From the NCBI GenBank assembly GCA_963589005.1, contig CAVAJR010000004.1:52601-116600 (forward strand): a stretch of 64,000 nt of DNA. Reading direction: 5' to 3'. This document shows positions 9,112-18,367 of the stretch, piece by piece. Under the pieces are notes generated by a model, which was not told where the DNA came from, did not search any database, and worked only from the letters and a program-made list of their open reading frames with translations. Source of the stretch: RGIG5612 sp963589005. Its GTDB lineage: Bacteria > Bacillota > Clostridia > Lachnospirales > Lachnospiraceae. Both the position numbers and the translations under genes were made by a program. Within the stretch, counting starts at the first letter, position 1. Every line of letters begins with the position of its first letter.

Positions 9112-9192
9112 TGTTTTTCTTCCTTTAATTTATATTTCCGAACACTGGATGTGCCCGGATAGATTTTGAAAATGCGACAAAGCTGCTCATAT

Positions 9193-9245
9193 GCCGTGAC
9201 GGCGCAGCCACTGTAATAAAACAATCAGCACAGACGTTTTTGAAT
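9193..9245 (-). repeat. Dispersed intergenic repeat, copy A (diverged)
   Basis: Lies in the 193-nt recO-glyQS gap, about 60 nt past the recO stop. Its minus strand carries CAGTGGCTGCGCCGTCACGG, matching the conserved part (AGCAGTGGCTGCAC...TCACGG) of the copy at 14125-14174. The rest of the gap shows no T-box and no strong terminator. Confidence 0.45.
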
Positions 9246-9304
9246 AGTGGTTACACGCCAGGTTTCATGGCACATAGCAATTGAATCTAATTCAAAATTG
9301 TATT

Positions 9305-9982
9305 CTACAATATATCATCGATTAATGACAGTGATTTAAACTTTTTATCCACACTTAATTTTATCAAATGCGTTATTATCGTCTCATATTCTTCCAAACA
9401 TTCATCCGACAGCTTAAATGTGAAGAGTTTTTCTATCGGTTTATCCAAAACATACGCATATGCCTTCTGGCAGCTGATACTCATATTTGCGGCAAATGCA
9501 TAAATCCCATATCCCGACATTAATTTGTCCAATGTGGGGCACAGACCATTTACAGCCAGCATCCTAAGTTCATATATGCATTTGACAAGCTTATTGGATA
9601 CTGCCGTAAGGCTTAATGCCTTTAAGCTGTAATATAACAGCTTGAGCATCTCTGACGACTCAACTCCGTCTCTCGAAAAATATTGTGCCAATTCCAGAAA
9701 ATAGAATCCATAATATGCAGCATCTAAGTCCTCGACCAGCTTGTCAAAATAATTGCTTATTGACGCTCCCATAAGTGTATATGAGTTTCTGCCCTGATAG
9801 AGAGTGAACTGTCCGAAGGAGAAGCTTCTTGTTGCCGATACCAGCTGGCTGCCGGGCTTTCTTGCGCCTCTTGCAAATGCAGTTATCCGGCCCAGCTCAG
9901 AAGACAGGATCTCCACTCTTCTGTCATATTCACCTATAGGCATAACACTTATGACCATACCGGTAACAACAATTTCATTCAT
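9305..9982 (-). CDS. recO: DNA repair protein RecO
   Basis: A 225-residue protein with the RecO N-terminal OB fold (TGMVISVMPIGEYDRRVEIL, then GRITAFARGARKPGS) and a helical C-terminal domain. RecO loads RecA on SSB-coated ssDNA with RecR. The position after era (30-nt gap) is the standard Firmicute arrangement. The four-cysteine zinc knuckle usually found in the C-terminal domain is reduced to isolated cysteines (GLCPTLDKL and SISCQKAY), and the protein is somewhat short, so zinc binding is probably lost. Confidence 0.93.
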   Translation of the reverse strand: MNEIVVTGMVISVMPIGEYDRRVEILSSELGRITAFARGARKPGSQLVSATRSFSFGQFTLYQGRNSYTLMGASISNYFDKLVEDLDAAYYGFYFLELAQYFSRDGVESSEMLKLLYYSLKALSLTAVSNKLVKCIYELRMLAVNGLCPTLDKLMSGYGIYAFAANMSISCQKAYAYVLDKPIEKLFTFKLSDECLEEYETIITHLIKLSVDKKFKSLSLIDDIL

Positions 9983-10012
9983 GAATATTAATCCATCTCC
10001 TTGCCGCGCTTA

Positions 10013-10966
10013 TCAGACATTCTTAGGATCATATCCAAAGTTTTTTATCTGTATGTCAGAATCTCTCCAATCCTTGCGAACTTTGACCCAGATCTTAAGA
10101 TTAACCCGGGCATCCGCTAACATCTCTATATCATATCTGGCAGTGCTGCCGATCTTTTTAAGCATTGCTCCGCCTTTGCCGATAATAATACCCTTATGAG
10201 AATCCTTTTCGCATACTATTGTTGCCTCGATATCTATGATAGGTTCTCTGTAGCATTCTGCCCCCGCTTCCGTTGACATGGTGCTTATCTTCTTAAAACG
10301 TTCCTTGTATTTCTCTACAGTAACAGCAATTCCATGGGGAACCTCATTATTAAGGCAGTGAAGAGCCTTTTCCCTTATTATCTCTGCCACAATCTGCTTC
10401 ATCGGCTGATCCGTCAGTGTGTCCTCATCGAAGTACATAGGTCCTTCCGGCAAATATTGAAATATTACTTTCATGAGTTCATCAACATTATTGCCTTCTC
10501 TTGCAGATATAGGCACGATCTCGCTGAATTTATATACATCCTTATACAGATTGATGTTTTCAATTACCTTTTCTGTATTTACAGAATCGATCTTGTTAAT
10601 AACCAAAATGACAGGAATGTCATATTTTTTTAGTTCCTCTATGATAAACTGCTCGCCTTTGCCGATATAATCTGAGGGTTCTACCAGCCACATTGCTATG
10701 TCAGCATCCTTAAGCGTATTAACTGCGGTACTCAGCATATAATCGCCCAATTTATTTTTAGCCTTGTTAACGCCAGGAGTATCCAGGAAAATTATCTGGC
10801 CGCGTTCATCCGTATATACTGTCTGGATCCTGTTTCTTGTTGTCTGAGGTTTATTCGATGTTATAGCAATCTTCTGACCGATGATCTGATTCATGACGGT
10901 GGATTTGCCCACATTAGGCCGTCCGATTATAGCAACATATCCTGATTTTATCTTATTTTCTTCCAT
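10013..10966 (-). CDS. era: GTPase Era
   Basis: A 317-residue Era protein. The G domain shows the P-loop GRPNVGKST (about 15-23), DTPG and NKID. The C-terminal KH domain contains GIIIGKGGAMLKKIGSTAR, which binds the 3' end of 16S rRNA during 30S maturation. It is followed by recO and preceded, 29 nt upstream, by an M16C peptidase gene. Confidence 0.97.
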   Translation of the reverse strand: MEENKIKSGYVAIIGRPNVGKSTVMNQIIGQKIAITSNKPQTTRNRIQTVYTDERGQIIFLDTPGVNKAKNKLGDYMLSTAVNTLKDADIAMWLVEPSDYIGKGEQFIIEELKKYDIPVILVINKIDSVNTEKVIENINLYKDVYKFSEIVPISAREGNNVDELMKVIFQYLPEGPMYFDEDTLTDQPMKQIVAEIIREKALHCLNNEVPHGIAVTVEKYKERFKKISTMSTEAGAECYREPIIDIEATIVCEKDSHKGIIIGKGGAMLKKIGSTARYDIEMLADARVNLKIWVKVRKDWRDSDIQIKNFGYDPKNV

Positions 10967-10995
10967 AAACTTCCTTCTGTAGCATGTCCTTTTCT

Positions 10996-13900
10996 TTATT
11001 CAAACATATTTTCAACAGTCATGAATAATTCCCGGTCTTCTTCTATCTTGTTTTCCGAACCTACTACGCACAGATTATTCATTTCAAGGGCTTTCTTTAT
11101 CTTAGGAGCAAGCCTTCTGATATCCTCTGCCGTACAATCGATTATTTCTTCACGAGCTTTCTGCGAATCCTCGATCTTAACGCCCGTAAGATATGCTCCC
11201 ATGTCTCTCGAACCCCTCGCAGCCGGTGATAATGGCATGTCTATGCCGCTCATGGTTCCGATTACATATTTCGTCATTTCTCTCTCATCTACATCAAATT
11301 CCTCCAGAAATGCCGGAATTCCTTCATATATCTCGTTAGTTCGCTTAAGATTCGGGTCTCTGTATGATACGAAACTGCATAACCCATTAGATCTGGTATC
11401 ACACATGCATCCGTATGCTCCGCCCTGAACTCTTATATTAAACCAGAGATATTCATATCTCATTATTGTATTAAAGACCTTAGATGAACCACTGTACTCG
11501 TTGGCATTGTCTATATATTTTCCGGTTCTTGCCACATATTGAACAGAGGATGAGGTTTTAAATCCTTCATTTTTCTTATTTACCACTGTTCTGTCAGGCT
11601 TGTATTTTCTGTCCTTAACCGCAGATTTTGCTTTTTCATAATATTGGGATATGACAGCTTCATTTGCCTCTGTTACCTTATCCAAATTGCCACCCGGCCC
11701 CTTCGCGGCAATATTTTTGTTTTCGTATGCTTTTATATCAGCAATAAATGCATGGAGTTCATTCTTGACCAGCTCATATCCTTCCTTATCGGCTGTACAG
11801 CTTACAAGAACATTTTTGGTCTTAAGGATCTTATTCAACACAGTGGTAATGCCGTATATGCATTTGTCCTTCTCCGTATCAAAATTCTTCTCCAGATGTT
11901 CGACAAATTTATAAAACTGTATTCCATTAACGATTTCCTTAATCGCCTCAGACTCTGAATAATACGACCCTGCCCTTACTGCAGCTGCCACGTGGCCTGC
12001 TGAATTAATTGACATTTGCAATTTGCTCTTAAGCTCTGCAATAATCTCATATAATCTCTTGCTGTCATCATAATGTGCAGCAAATAATATTTCCTTTACC
12101 AGTTCAAAGGCCTTATGGACATTGCCATACAAAGCCCTGAAAGACATATCAGCCAAAACAGAATAAACATTAAAATCATATCTGTCAGTATAAATTCCCA
12201 GATCCATACCCAGGCCGCCGGTTTCTATATTTACTTCATCATTAAGTTCAGAATAAGTATATCTGTCAGTATCAACGAAGCTTACCACAGACTTAAGCAA
12301 ACTAAGATATGGAAGCTCCTCCACAGACAGCATATTCGCATCTAAGAATAAACTTACATATGCAATTCCATTTGTATTATAGTCATGATGAATTACTGTA
12401 ATTCCATCTACCGTAGCCTCGATATTGGAAAATGGCGTAGCCTCCCGTCTTATGTCACTTCGTTCTAGCAGCGGTATAAGACGTTTTTGTTCCTCGGTGT
12501 CCTCTGCCTCCTGATATTCAGCAAGAGCCTTCGTATCGGCCACCATCTGTGCAATTTCCTCAGCCGTCTTAGATTCCTTATATTCTCTTAGTTTCTGAGC
12601 CAACAGCTCATCCCTTTTAGCTGCAAGACCTCTCTTCGGTTCTAATACAATAAGCGCACTATTCTTGCTGTCTGCCAGCCAGGTCTTTATAAGCTCTTCG
12701 TAATATCCTGAATCTATATTGCTTCTTAAAAATGCAAATGTCTCTGAGCTTACAATGTGCATCAATGGCTCATTTTCATCATATAACCAGCTGTCGAATG
12801 CTCCTAATCCGTAGATAAGACCCTTAGGATATCCACCGAAATCCGCCTCCTTGTATTTGAATTCAAGAGAGTTAAGACTAGCCGTAAGCGACCTGTGGTT
12901 TAATCTGCCATTTGCCGCCGCACGAAGCTCCTCATTAATTACCTCAAGGAACTTATCTGCCTGAGCAGGGTCAGCATTTTTAGCAGTAATAGTAAAATAT
13001 TCCTGCTTAAGTCCGGTCTCAAATCCTGAGATAATATCCTTGCCGATACCTGCATCTAACAGTTTCTGTCTTATCGGTGCTCCCTGCGTATCAACCAGTG
13101 CATATTGAAGCATCTGCATTGCATAATATTTGTGCGGATCCAGATTATCACCGCAATGAATATTATAGCTGAGATATGTATTTTCTTCCTCGTTTTCCTC
13201 CTCTGAGATTGCATATGCATGCCTTACAACCTTCATCTCATCGAATGCAGGCTGTGATTTTATCTCAGAGTCGATCTCAAGATAATCATATTTTGACAAA
13301 TACTCCTGATCCATCCACTCAAGACGTTCCTCTATATCCATGTCTCCGTACAGGTAAATGAAGCTGTTGGAAGGATGGTAATATTTCTTGTGAAAATCTA
13401 TAAACTTCTCATATGTAAGATCAGGAATGAATTCCGGATCTCCGCCGCTTTCGTAAGAATATGCATTATCAGGAAACAGTGCATGAAGTATTTCTCTTTC
13501 TAATACGCTCTCCGGTGATGAAAATGCGCCCTTCATTTCATTGTATACAACGCCATTATATTCTATCGGAGCATTTGCATCATTTATGCTGTAATTCCAG
13601 CCTTCCTGTTTCATGATCTCAGGATGTATATAGACATTTGGCTTAAATACCGCATCCATGTATACACTCATGAGATTAGCAAAATCCTTATCATTTGTAG
13701 ACGCAACCGGATAAACAGTTTTATCCGGATATGTCATTGCATTTAAGAAGGTATTCATGGAACCCTTAACAAGCTCTACGAAGGGATCTTTTAAAGGATA
13801 TTTTTCAGAGCCGCACAAAACAGAATGCTCCATGATATGAGCTACGCCTGTATCATCTGAAGGCGGCGTCCTGAAGCCTACATAGAACACCTTATTATTG

Positions 13901-14019
13901 TCATCATTGGATAGTATGAACACCCTTGCGCCCGTCTTTTTATGTTTCAGCAAGTACGCCTTACTGCCCAAATCCTTAATATCCTTTTCAAAAACTGTTT
14001 CGTATTTATTAAAGCTCAT
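10996..14019 (-). CDS. M16C-family zinc metallopeptidase (PreP/falcilysin-like)
   Basis: This 1007-residue protein has the inverted zinc motif HIMEH (His61, Glu64, His65) in TGVAHIMEHSVLCGSEKYPL, and a downstream acidic ligand region around NEMKGAFSSPESVLEREI. It has the length and four-repeat clam-shell architecture of M16C peptidases, which degrade unstructured peptides. No signal peptide is visible, so it is cytoplasmic. It leads the M16C-era-recO unit. Bacterial members of this subfamily are poorly studied and the substrate is unknown. Confidence 0.92.
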   Translation of the reverse strand: MSFNKYETVFEKDIKDLGSKAYLLKHKKTGARVFILSNDDNNKVFYVGFRTPPSDDTGVAHIMEHSVLCGSEKYPLKDPFVELVKGSMNTFLNAMTYPDKTVYPVASTNDKDFANLMSVYMDAVFKPNVYIHPEIMKQEGWNYSINDANAPIEYNGVVYNEMKGAFSSPESVLEREILHALFPDNAYSYESGGDPEFIPDLTYEKFIDFHKKYYHPSNSFIYLYGDMDIEERLEWMDQEYLSKYDYLEIDSEIKSQPAFDEMKVVRHAYAISEEENEEENTYLSYNIHCGDNLDPHKYYAMQMLQYALVDTQGAPIRQKLLDAGIGKDIISGFETGLKQEYFTITAKNADPAQADKFLEVINEELRAAANGRLNHRSLTASLNSLEFKYKEADFGGYPKGLIYGLGAFDSWLYDENEPLMHIVSSETFAFLRSNIDSGYYEELIKTWLADSKNSALIVLEPKRGLAAKRDELLAQKLREYKESKTAEEIAQMVADTKALAEYQEAEDTEEQKRLIPLLERSDIRREATPFSNIEATVDGITVIHHDYNTNGIAYVSLFLDANMLSVEELPYLSLLKSVVSFVDTDRYTYSELNDEVNIETGGLGMDLGIYTDRYDFNVYSVLADMSFRALYGNVHKAFELVKEILFAAHYDDSKRLYEIIAELKSKLQMSINSAGHVAAAVRAGSYYSESEAIKEIVNGIQFYKFVEHLEKNFDTEKDKCIYGITTVLNKILKTKNVLVSCTADKEGYELVKNELHAFIADIKAYENKNIAAKGPGGNLDKVTEANEAVISQYYEKAKSAVKDRKYKPDRTVVNKKNEGFKTSSSVQYVARTGKYIDNANEYSGSSKVFNTIMRYEYLWFNIRVQGGAYGCMCDTRSNGLCSFVSYRDPNLKRTNEIYEGIPAFLEEFDVDEREMTKYVIGTMSGIDMPLSPAARGSRDMGAYLTGVKIEDSQKAREEIIDCTAEDIRRLAPKIKKALEMNNLCVVGSENKIEEDRELFMTVENMFE

Positions 14020-14124
14020 TTTAAACTTTCCTTACTGTATTATTTATAAATGTTCCCGAGTTTATGCTGCCTTGTACGCAGCTGCACTAAGCTGCATGAA
14101 GTTGTATCAGAACGTGCCTTGTCG

Positions 14125-14174
14125 CTCCGTGACCCTCGGCGTGCAGCCACTGCTCAAAATCGCCTGCGCTGATT
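14125..14174 (-). repeat. Dispersed intergenic repeat, copy B (reference copy)
   Basis: In the 215-nt gap between ftsY and the M16C gene, about 60 nt past the ftsY stop. The minus strand reads AATCAGCGCAGGCGATTTTG then AGCAGTGGCTGCACGC, closely matching copies at 46273-46323 and 31799-31849. The rest of the gap holds short GC-rich inverted repeats but no recognisable gene. Confidence 0.6.
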
Positions 14175-14234
14175 GATTTCTCACAATAGCCGCGCCGTCC
14201 CAGCGCGTTTTAGCACACGCCAATATTGTACAAA

Positions 14235-15089
14235 TCAGTTGAACAATGCCTGCGCATATTCTCTGGCATCAAATCTCTTCAGGTCATCTACGCCTTCACC
14301 TACGCCTATGAACTTAACAGGAACTCCTAATTCCTTGGAAATAGCCACTGCGATTCCGCCCTTGGCTGTTCCGTCCATCTTAGTTAAAATAATTCCGTCA
14401 ACCTTCATTATGCTCTTGAATTCTTTGGCCTGCTGAAGGGCATTCTGTCCTGTAGCTGCATCCAAAACAATCAAATTCTCACGAACAGCCTGCGGAAATT
14501 CCGAGGATAATATTTTATCTATCTTGGACAATTCATTCATAAGATTCTTCTTATTATGAAGTCGTCCTGCCGTATCACACAGCATTATCTCGCCATTTCT
14601 GGCTCTTGCTGCTGCAGCTCCGTCGTAAATGACTGAACCCGGATCCTGACCTTCATTTCCCGATACCATGTAGCAGCCTGTTCGATCTGCCCATATTTTG
14701 AGCTGATCCATTGCCGCAGCTCTGAAGGTGTCAGCCCCTACAAGGATCACATTCTTACCTCTGTTTTTATATTGATTAGCAAGCTTGCCTATCGACGTGG
14801 TCTTCCCAACACCATTTACGCCGATGATCATAACAACAGACGTTGTATTTTCAAAATCATATGCGTCCTGAGGCACAGTCATCATATCCTCAACACGCTT
14901 GATCAGAAATTCTCTGGCCTGTTCCTGATTCTTAACTTCATGAAATCTTACATTTACCTCAAGTGCCTCTGTAAGCTCCATGCTGGCCTGCACGCCCATG
15001 TCACCTAGGATGAGCTGTTCTTCCATTTCCTCATAAAACTCATCTGTAATCGGTGTCCCTTTATTAAAAAGTTTCGAAAAAAATCCCAT
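14235..15089 (-). CDS. ftsY: Signal recognition particle receptor FtsY
   Basis: A 284-residue NG-domain protein. The N domain is followed by the P-loop GVNGVGKTTSIGK (about 90-102), the DTAGR switch and TKMDGTAKGG near the C-terminus, all diagnostic of the SRP GTPase family; the FtsY assignment rests on the absence of an M domain. The acidic A domain found in proteobacteria is missing, as is usual in Firmicutes. It docks Ffh-ribosome complexes at the membrane. It is the second gene after rbgA (35-nt gap). Confidence 0.96.
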   Translation of the reverse strand: MGFFSKLFNKGTPITDEFYEEMEEQLILGDMGVQASMELTEALEVNVRFHEVKNQEQAREFLIKRVEDMMTVPQDAYDFENTTSVVMIIGVNGVGKTTSIGKLANQYKNRGKNVILVGADTFRAAAMDQLKIWADRTGCYMVSGNEGQDPGSVIYDGAAAARARNGEIMLCDTAGRLHNKKNLMNELSKIDKILSSEFPQAVRENLIVLDAATGQNALQQAKEFKSIMKVDGIILTKMDGTAKGGIAVAISKELGVPVKFIGVGEGVDDLKRFDAREYAQALFN

Positions 15090-15124
15090 TCTAATTCTCC
15101 GTTTTATATTTTATCTGCCAAATG

Positions 15125-15970
15125 TTATGGTCGTTCCAGTGTAAACCTTCCAATCTTGCCGTTCCTGAAATTCTCAAGAAGAAGATTGGCAGCTCTTAAT
15201 GTATCTGCTTCTGCACCCTTGGCGATACAGCCCCTGGCAAATGCTATCTTCTCCAGAACCTGCGCCGGCTTGTCCTCACCCGCAGCATCAATACCATAGA
15301 ATTCGTAAAATTGCTGAGGATATAACTGCTGCAGCATGCTGATAAGCTCCCATGCCAGTTCCTCTATATTCATTATCTCATCCTTGATAGAACCGATCAT
15401 GGCAAGCTTCACGCCCACACTCTGATCCTCGAATTTCGGCCATAAGATGCCGGGTGTATCTAACAGCTCCAGTGACGAGCTGAGTTTGATCCATTGCTTG
15501 CCCTTAGTAACGCCCGGTTTATTGCCGGTTTTAGCTGCTCCCTTGCGGGCAAATGTATTAATAAATGTGCTCTTGCCTACATTAGGTATTCCAACAACCA
15601 TAGCCCTTACCGGTCTGTTCTTAATACCCCTTCTTAAGTCTCTCTCTATCTTGGCTGCGCATGCTTTTTTAACGATCTCATTGATCTGCTTCATGTCAGA
15701 AGCCTTGAGTGCATTGATCACGCATACATGAAATCCCTTATTTTCAAAATATTCCGCCCATTGGGCTGTATAACTTTCATCAGCCATGTCAGACTTATTA
15801 AGAAGTACCAATCTGGCTTTATTTTGAGCAATATTATCTATATCAGGATTTCTGCTTGATAACGGGATTCGTGCATCAACAAGCTCAATGACAAGGTCAA
15901 TGAGCTTGATATCTTCCATCATCTGTCTTTTTGCTTTGGTCATATGACCCGGATACCATTGTATATTCAT
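15125..15970 (-). CDS. rbgA: Ribosome biogenesis GTPase RbgA/YlqF
   Basis: A 281-residue circularly permuted GTPase: the G4 motif NKSD comes first, then G1 GIPNVGKST and G3 DTPGI. The N-terminal MNIQWYPGHMTKAKRQM is the RbgA/YlqF signature. It acts late in 50S assembly. It marks the conserved edge of a scarred region: immediately upstream (16.0-18.5 kb) are fragments of foreign genes. Confidence 0.96.
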   Translation of the reverse strand: MNIQWYPGHMTKAKRQMMEDIKLIDLVIELVDARIPLSSRNPDIDNIAQNKARLVLLNKSDMADESYTAQWAEYFENKGFHVCVINALKASDMKQINEIVKKACAAKIERDLRRGIKNRPVRAMVVGIPNVGKSTFINTFARKGAAKTGNKPGVTKGKQWIKLSSSLELLDTPGILWPKFEDQSVGVKLAMIGSIKDEIMNIEELAWELISMLQQLYPQQFYEFYGIDAAGEDKPAQVLEKIAFARGCIAKGAEADTLRAANLLLENFRNGKIGRFTLERP

Positions 15971-16017
15971 AACTGTAGAATTCTAACATATGGCAACAAA
16001 TAATTCACCCACAAAAT

Positions 16018-16218
16018 ATGGCATTCGTCGATAAAGAAAGAACTCTAAGGAGGCCTGACGAACAATCAGTGCATTTGAGGGTTGAGTTAACAGGATGCCC
16101 CAGCTTATGCAGTTCTTCTGTTGAATCAGCATTAAAAAAATTGGTTCAGGATGGTACGGTCACTCGTCTTGGTTCTGGACGAAAAACACACTATGTTAGA
16201 AGTGATGCCTTGGAATGA
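16018..16218 (+). pseudogene. Winged-helix protein C-terminal remnant
   Basis: A 66-codon plus-strand frame whose second half (SSSVESALKKLVQDGTVTRL, then GSGRKTHYV) looks like a winged helix of the kind found at the C-terminus of Fic or AAA_4-type proteins. The first 20 codons resemble nothing and there is no convincing ribosome binding site. It reads as the end of a decayed gene. The following 156 nt, to the TetR stop, hold no supportable gene. Confidence 0.35.
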
Positions 16219-16374
16219 TATCACTTTCAGCGGACCATTTATTTGTTTTGATGCAAGCGGTCAGACGCAGCCGACAGCAAATGTTTTTTTACCGTGCCGG
16301 ATTTATTGAAATGGTACTTCCCACAACGGCAATTCTCTGATTTTAACTTGTTTTTTTCAAATAGATACCGGCCT

Positions 16375-16968
16375 TCATGTTTCCTCCCAGCGGCGTTTTA
16401 CACACCGCTGGATCACACCCACAACATATTCGATAGAATCAGCGCAGTCATTCCTTAGCCATTCTGAGATAATTGCCATTAACCCTTGAATATAAAACGC
16501 CATAATATAACGTCTATCCTGCTGCGGTATGCCGTAGCGGTCGAGGATCGGCGTGAATACGTGGTAGAACATCCGATCATAACTTTTTTCCAATCCCAGC
16601 ACCTCAGAATTTTCTGTTACTGTGCAGAACAGTCTCTTATGCTGCTCGATGTAATTGAGGTAAGGCGTCAGATACTCCGGTGTGATAAAATATAATTCAT
16701 CCAATGGACAATTCCTCAGCTTTGTGACAAATGTTTCCGAATCCTTTTTCATGTAGGCAAGGAACTGCTCGTTCATATGGTTAACACTCTCCGAAAGTAG
16801 ATCTGCCATTGTTTCATAATGCAGATAAAATGTGGAGCGGTTGACGCCCGCCACCTCACAGATTTCCTTGACTGTGATGTAGGCAAAGTCCTTTTTCTCT
16901 AAAAGCGCCAAAAATGCGTCGTCCATTCTGGCTGCGGTTGCAAAATATTTGCTTTCTGATCTATTCAA
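16375..16968 (-). CDS. TetR/AcrR-family transcriptional regulator
   Basis: This 197-residue protein has the TetR N-terminal helix-turn-helix: ITVKEICEVAGVNRSTFYLHYETMADLL is a very clear match. The C-terminal ligand domain resembles the TetR_C_7/DhaS-like group. It is probably a repressor of the adjacent membrane-protein gene, 41 nt upstream on the same strand. Both lie in the scar between rbgA and rplS and look intact, unlike the other genes there. The ligand is unknown. Confidence 0.9.
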   Translation of the reverse strand: MNRSESKYFATAARMDDAFLALLEKKDFAYITVKEICEVAGVNRSTFYLHYETMADLLSESVNHMNEQFLAYMKKDSETFVTKLRNCPLDELYFITPEYLTPYLNYIEQHKRLFCTVTENSEVLGLEKSYDRMFYHVFTPILDRYGIPQQDRRYIMAFYIQGLMAIISEWLRNDCADSIEYVVGVIQRCVKRRWEET

Positions 16969-17009
16969 TCATCCTCACCTGCTTTCGTGGCAATCTTCTC
17001 CGATAGGCT

Positions 17010-17363
17010 TTATTTTTCGCTGATCTCTTTTGCCAGCTCCATGATCTCAAAAGCGTATTTCTGCTTGCCATGTGCCAGCAACTTTTTGTAGATGGGATAG
17101 TTGACGCCCATGCCCAGCAATCCGATGATGCCAACGATCACACCGAGAACAAACATCGTAGTTGTACCGCTGCCTATAACATTCATAGAAAGGCACATAC
17201 CTACACCTGTCACCAATGCTGCAATGATGCCAAAGGTGTAAGTGAAGACAGTAGCCGGGAGTTTTGCTTTTCTATCAAGTTTCCGAAGTGCTACCACCTT
17301 TAAAGTATCCTTGGGTGCGTATTCATTTGCGAGCTGCTCTGCATAAATCTTATCTGTGTTCAT
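17010..17363 (-). CDS. Small two-helix membrane protein next to TetR
   Basis: A 117-residue protein with two hydrophobic segments (FTYTFGIIAALVTGVGMCL and TMFVLGVIVGIIGLLGMGV) and hydrophilic ends, the C-terminal end helical (KYAFEIMELAKEI). The start is placed at 17363 because GGAGG lies eight nt before it; a start six codons upstream has no such site. No function is recognised; similar proteins are commonly found beside TetR regulators. It is presumably co-transcribed with the regulator. Confidence 0.75.
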   Translation of the reverse strand: MNTDKIYAEQLANEYAPKDTLKVVALRKLDRKAKLPATVFTYTFGIIAALVTGVGMCLSMNVIGSGTTTMFVLGVIVGIIGLLGMGVNYPIYKKLLAHGKQKYAFEIMELAKEISEK

Positions 17364-17548
17364 AATTATTGCCTCCTTCATTTGATAGCTTTATGATACC
17401 TACGAAAAAAGGCAAATTGAACAACACAGAACAGCCCTTGTGTTGATTTCAGCGTATCTATTCGGTTTTATTGACTTAAAGTGAGAGGCTCTCCGCCCAC
17501 TCAGTCAATTCCTTGATGCTGGCCTGAGGATTGAGAACTCCACAAAGA

Positions 17549-17689
17549 TTACTTCGTCACCAAGTCCAGCAGACTCTGATAGCTGTCCACCACATCGTAG
17601 ACAACCTCGCCGTTGCTGATCGCCTTGAAGTGCTCTCTGGCGCAGTGGATCTTTGACTCCTCTATCAGCCGCAGCTGCATCGAATTCAT
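17549..17689 (-). pseudogene. C-terminal remnant of a type III restriction subunit (Res)
   Basis: The minus strand encodes MNSMQLRLIEESK followed by IHCAREHFKAISNG and VVYDVVDSYQSLLDLV then a stop. This strongly resembles the end of type III restriction enzyme R subunits. Only about 46 codons survive; the helicase and nuclease parts are gone. The upstream end abuts, out of frame, a YhcG-like remnant. Assignment is from recall of family sequence. Confidence 0.5.
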
Positions 17690-17817
17690 GGAGCCTTTTG
17701 TGTCTCTATCTCTTCTCGCAGTCCTTCTTCTGTAGGCAAATACAATTTATATTTGCTGTCAAATAATTGCTCATTGCCATGTAGCACAGAATATCTGGTG
17801 ATATCTTCATCGGTCTC
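17686..17817 (-). pseudogene. C-terminal remnant of a YhcG/DUF1016 PDDEXK nuclease
   Basis: The minus strand reads TDEDITRYSVLHGNEQLF then DSKYKLYLPTEEGLREEIE before breaking off at a stop. This is very like the end of the DUF1016 nuclease domain (YhcG family). About 43 codons remain, with stops on both sides. It overlaps the start of the Res remnant, suggesting a deletion joined two defence-related genes. Confidence 0.5.
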
Positions 17818-17890
17818 TCATATGGCCTTGCTCTTTCCGTGACAAATGCATAGAACTGCTGTTTCCAATCAATAAAATCATTCGAATATC

Positions 17891-18071
17891 AAAGCAAAAA
17901 AATGGATGGACAAGTATGGTGTACAAATTGAGGCATGGGCTCCATTTGGGAAAGGTCGCGGCGATATGTTTGAGAATCCTGTATGATCCTGCTATGGTAG
18001 AGTGGTTTGCCAACATAGTGGAAAACCGCAAGAAAAATCACAACTGTGCTACAGAGGAAAAGGAATGGTAA
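17891..18071 (+). pseudogene. Aldo/keto reductase remnant with internal deletion
   Basis: The plus strand encodes KWMDKYGVQIEAWAPFG then KGRGDMFENPV, a segment of the aldo/keto reductase barrel. After a stop and a frame change, DPAMVEWFANIVENRKK follows, the usual C-terminal helix of the same family. The residues normally between these two parts and the whole N-terminal half are missing. It is clearly a dead gene. Confidence 0.6.
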
Positions 18072-18367
18072 TGAGGGCGACAAAATGAACTAACCCTCCT
18101 GATTCTGGGCAACTCCTGCGTTCTCCGCGACAATGTTCGTTTGCCGAAACCGTCCACATGCATCGCGCCGTTGATCATGGTGACCATCAGCAGGATGTCC
18201 CTCGCAAAAAGTTTAGGTGCTTCGATACCATTCTGTCCCAGAAAGCTGACTGTCAGAAGATCTTGGGACAAGGTAGACAGCTCATCTTTCTTATTTTCCA
18301 CTTTTACAGTCCCCCAATAGAACAAACTGTAGCAGTACCCTCTCCTTTTCTGAAATTCCGCGTCCAT
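18038..18367 (-). other. Unassigned 109-codon open frame in the scar
   Basis: An open frame overlapping the aldo/keto reductase remnant on the other strand. Its middle part (SQDLLTVSFLGQNGIEAPKL, then FARDILLMVTMINGAMHVDG) looks protein-like, while the last 30 residues look like non-coding sequence. No family was recognised and there is no clear ribosome binding site. It may be another fragment. The remainder of 17364-18480 shows only a 23-codon tail (KELTEWAESLSL) at about 17480-17548 of uncertain origin. Confidence 0.2.

Noticed and set aside
9112..9304. T-box leader expected upstream of glyQS
   Set aside because: No AGGGTGGNACCGCG-like sequence or terminator/antiterminator arrangement was found on the minus strand.
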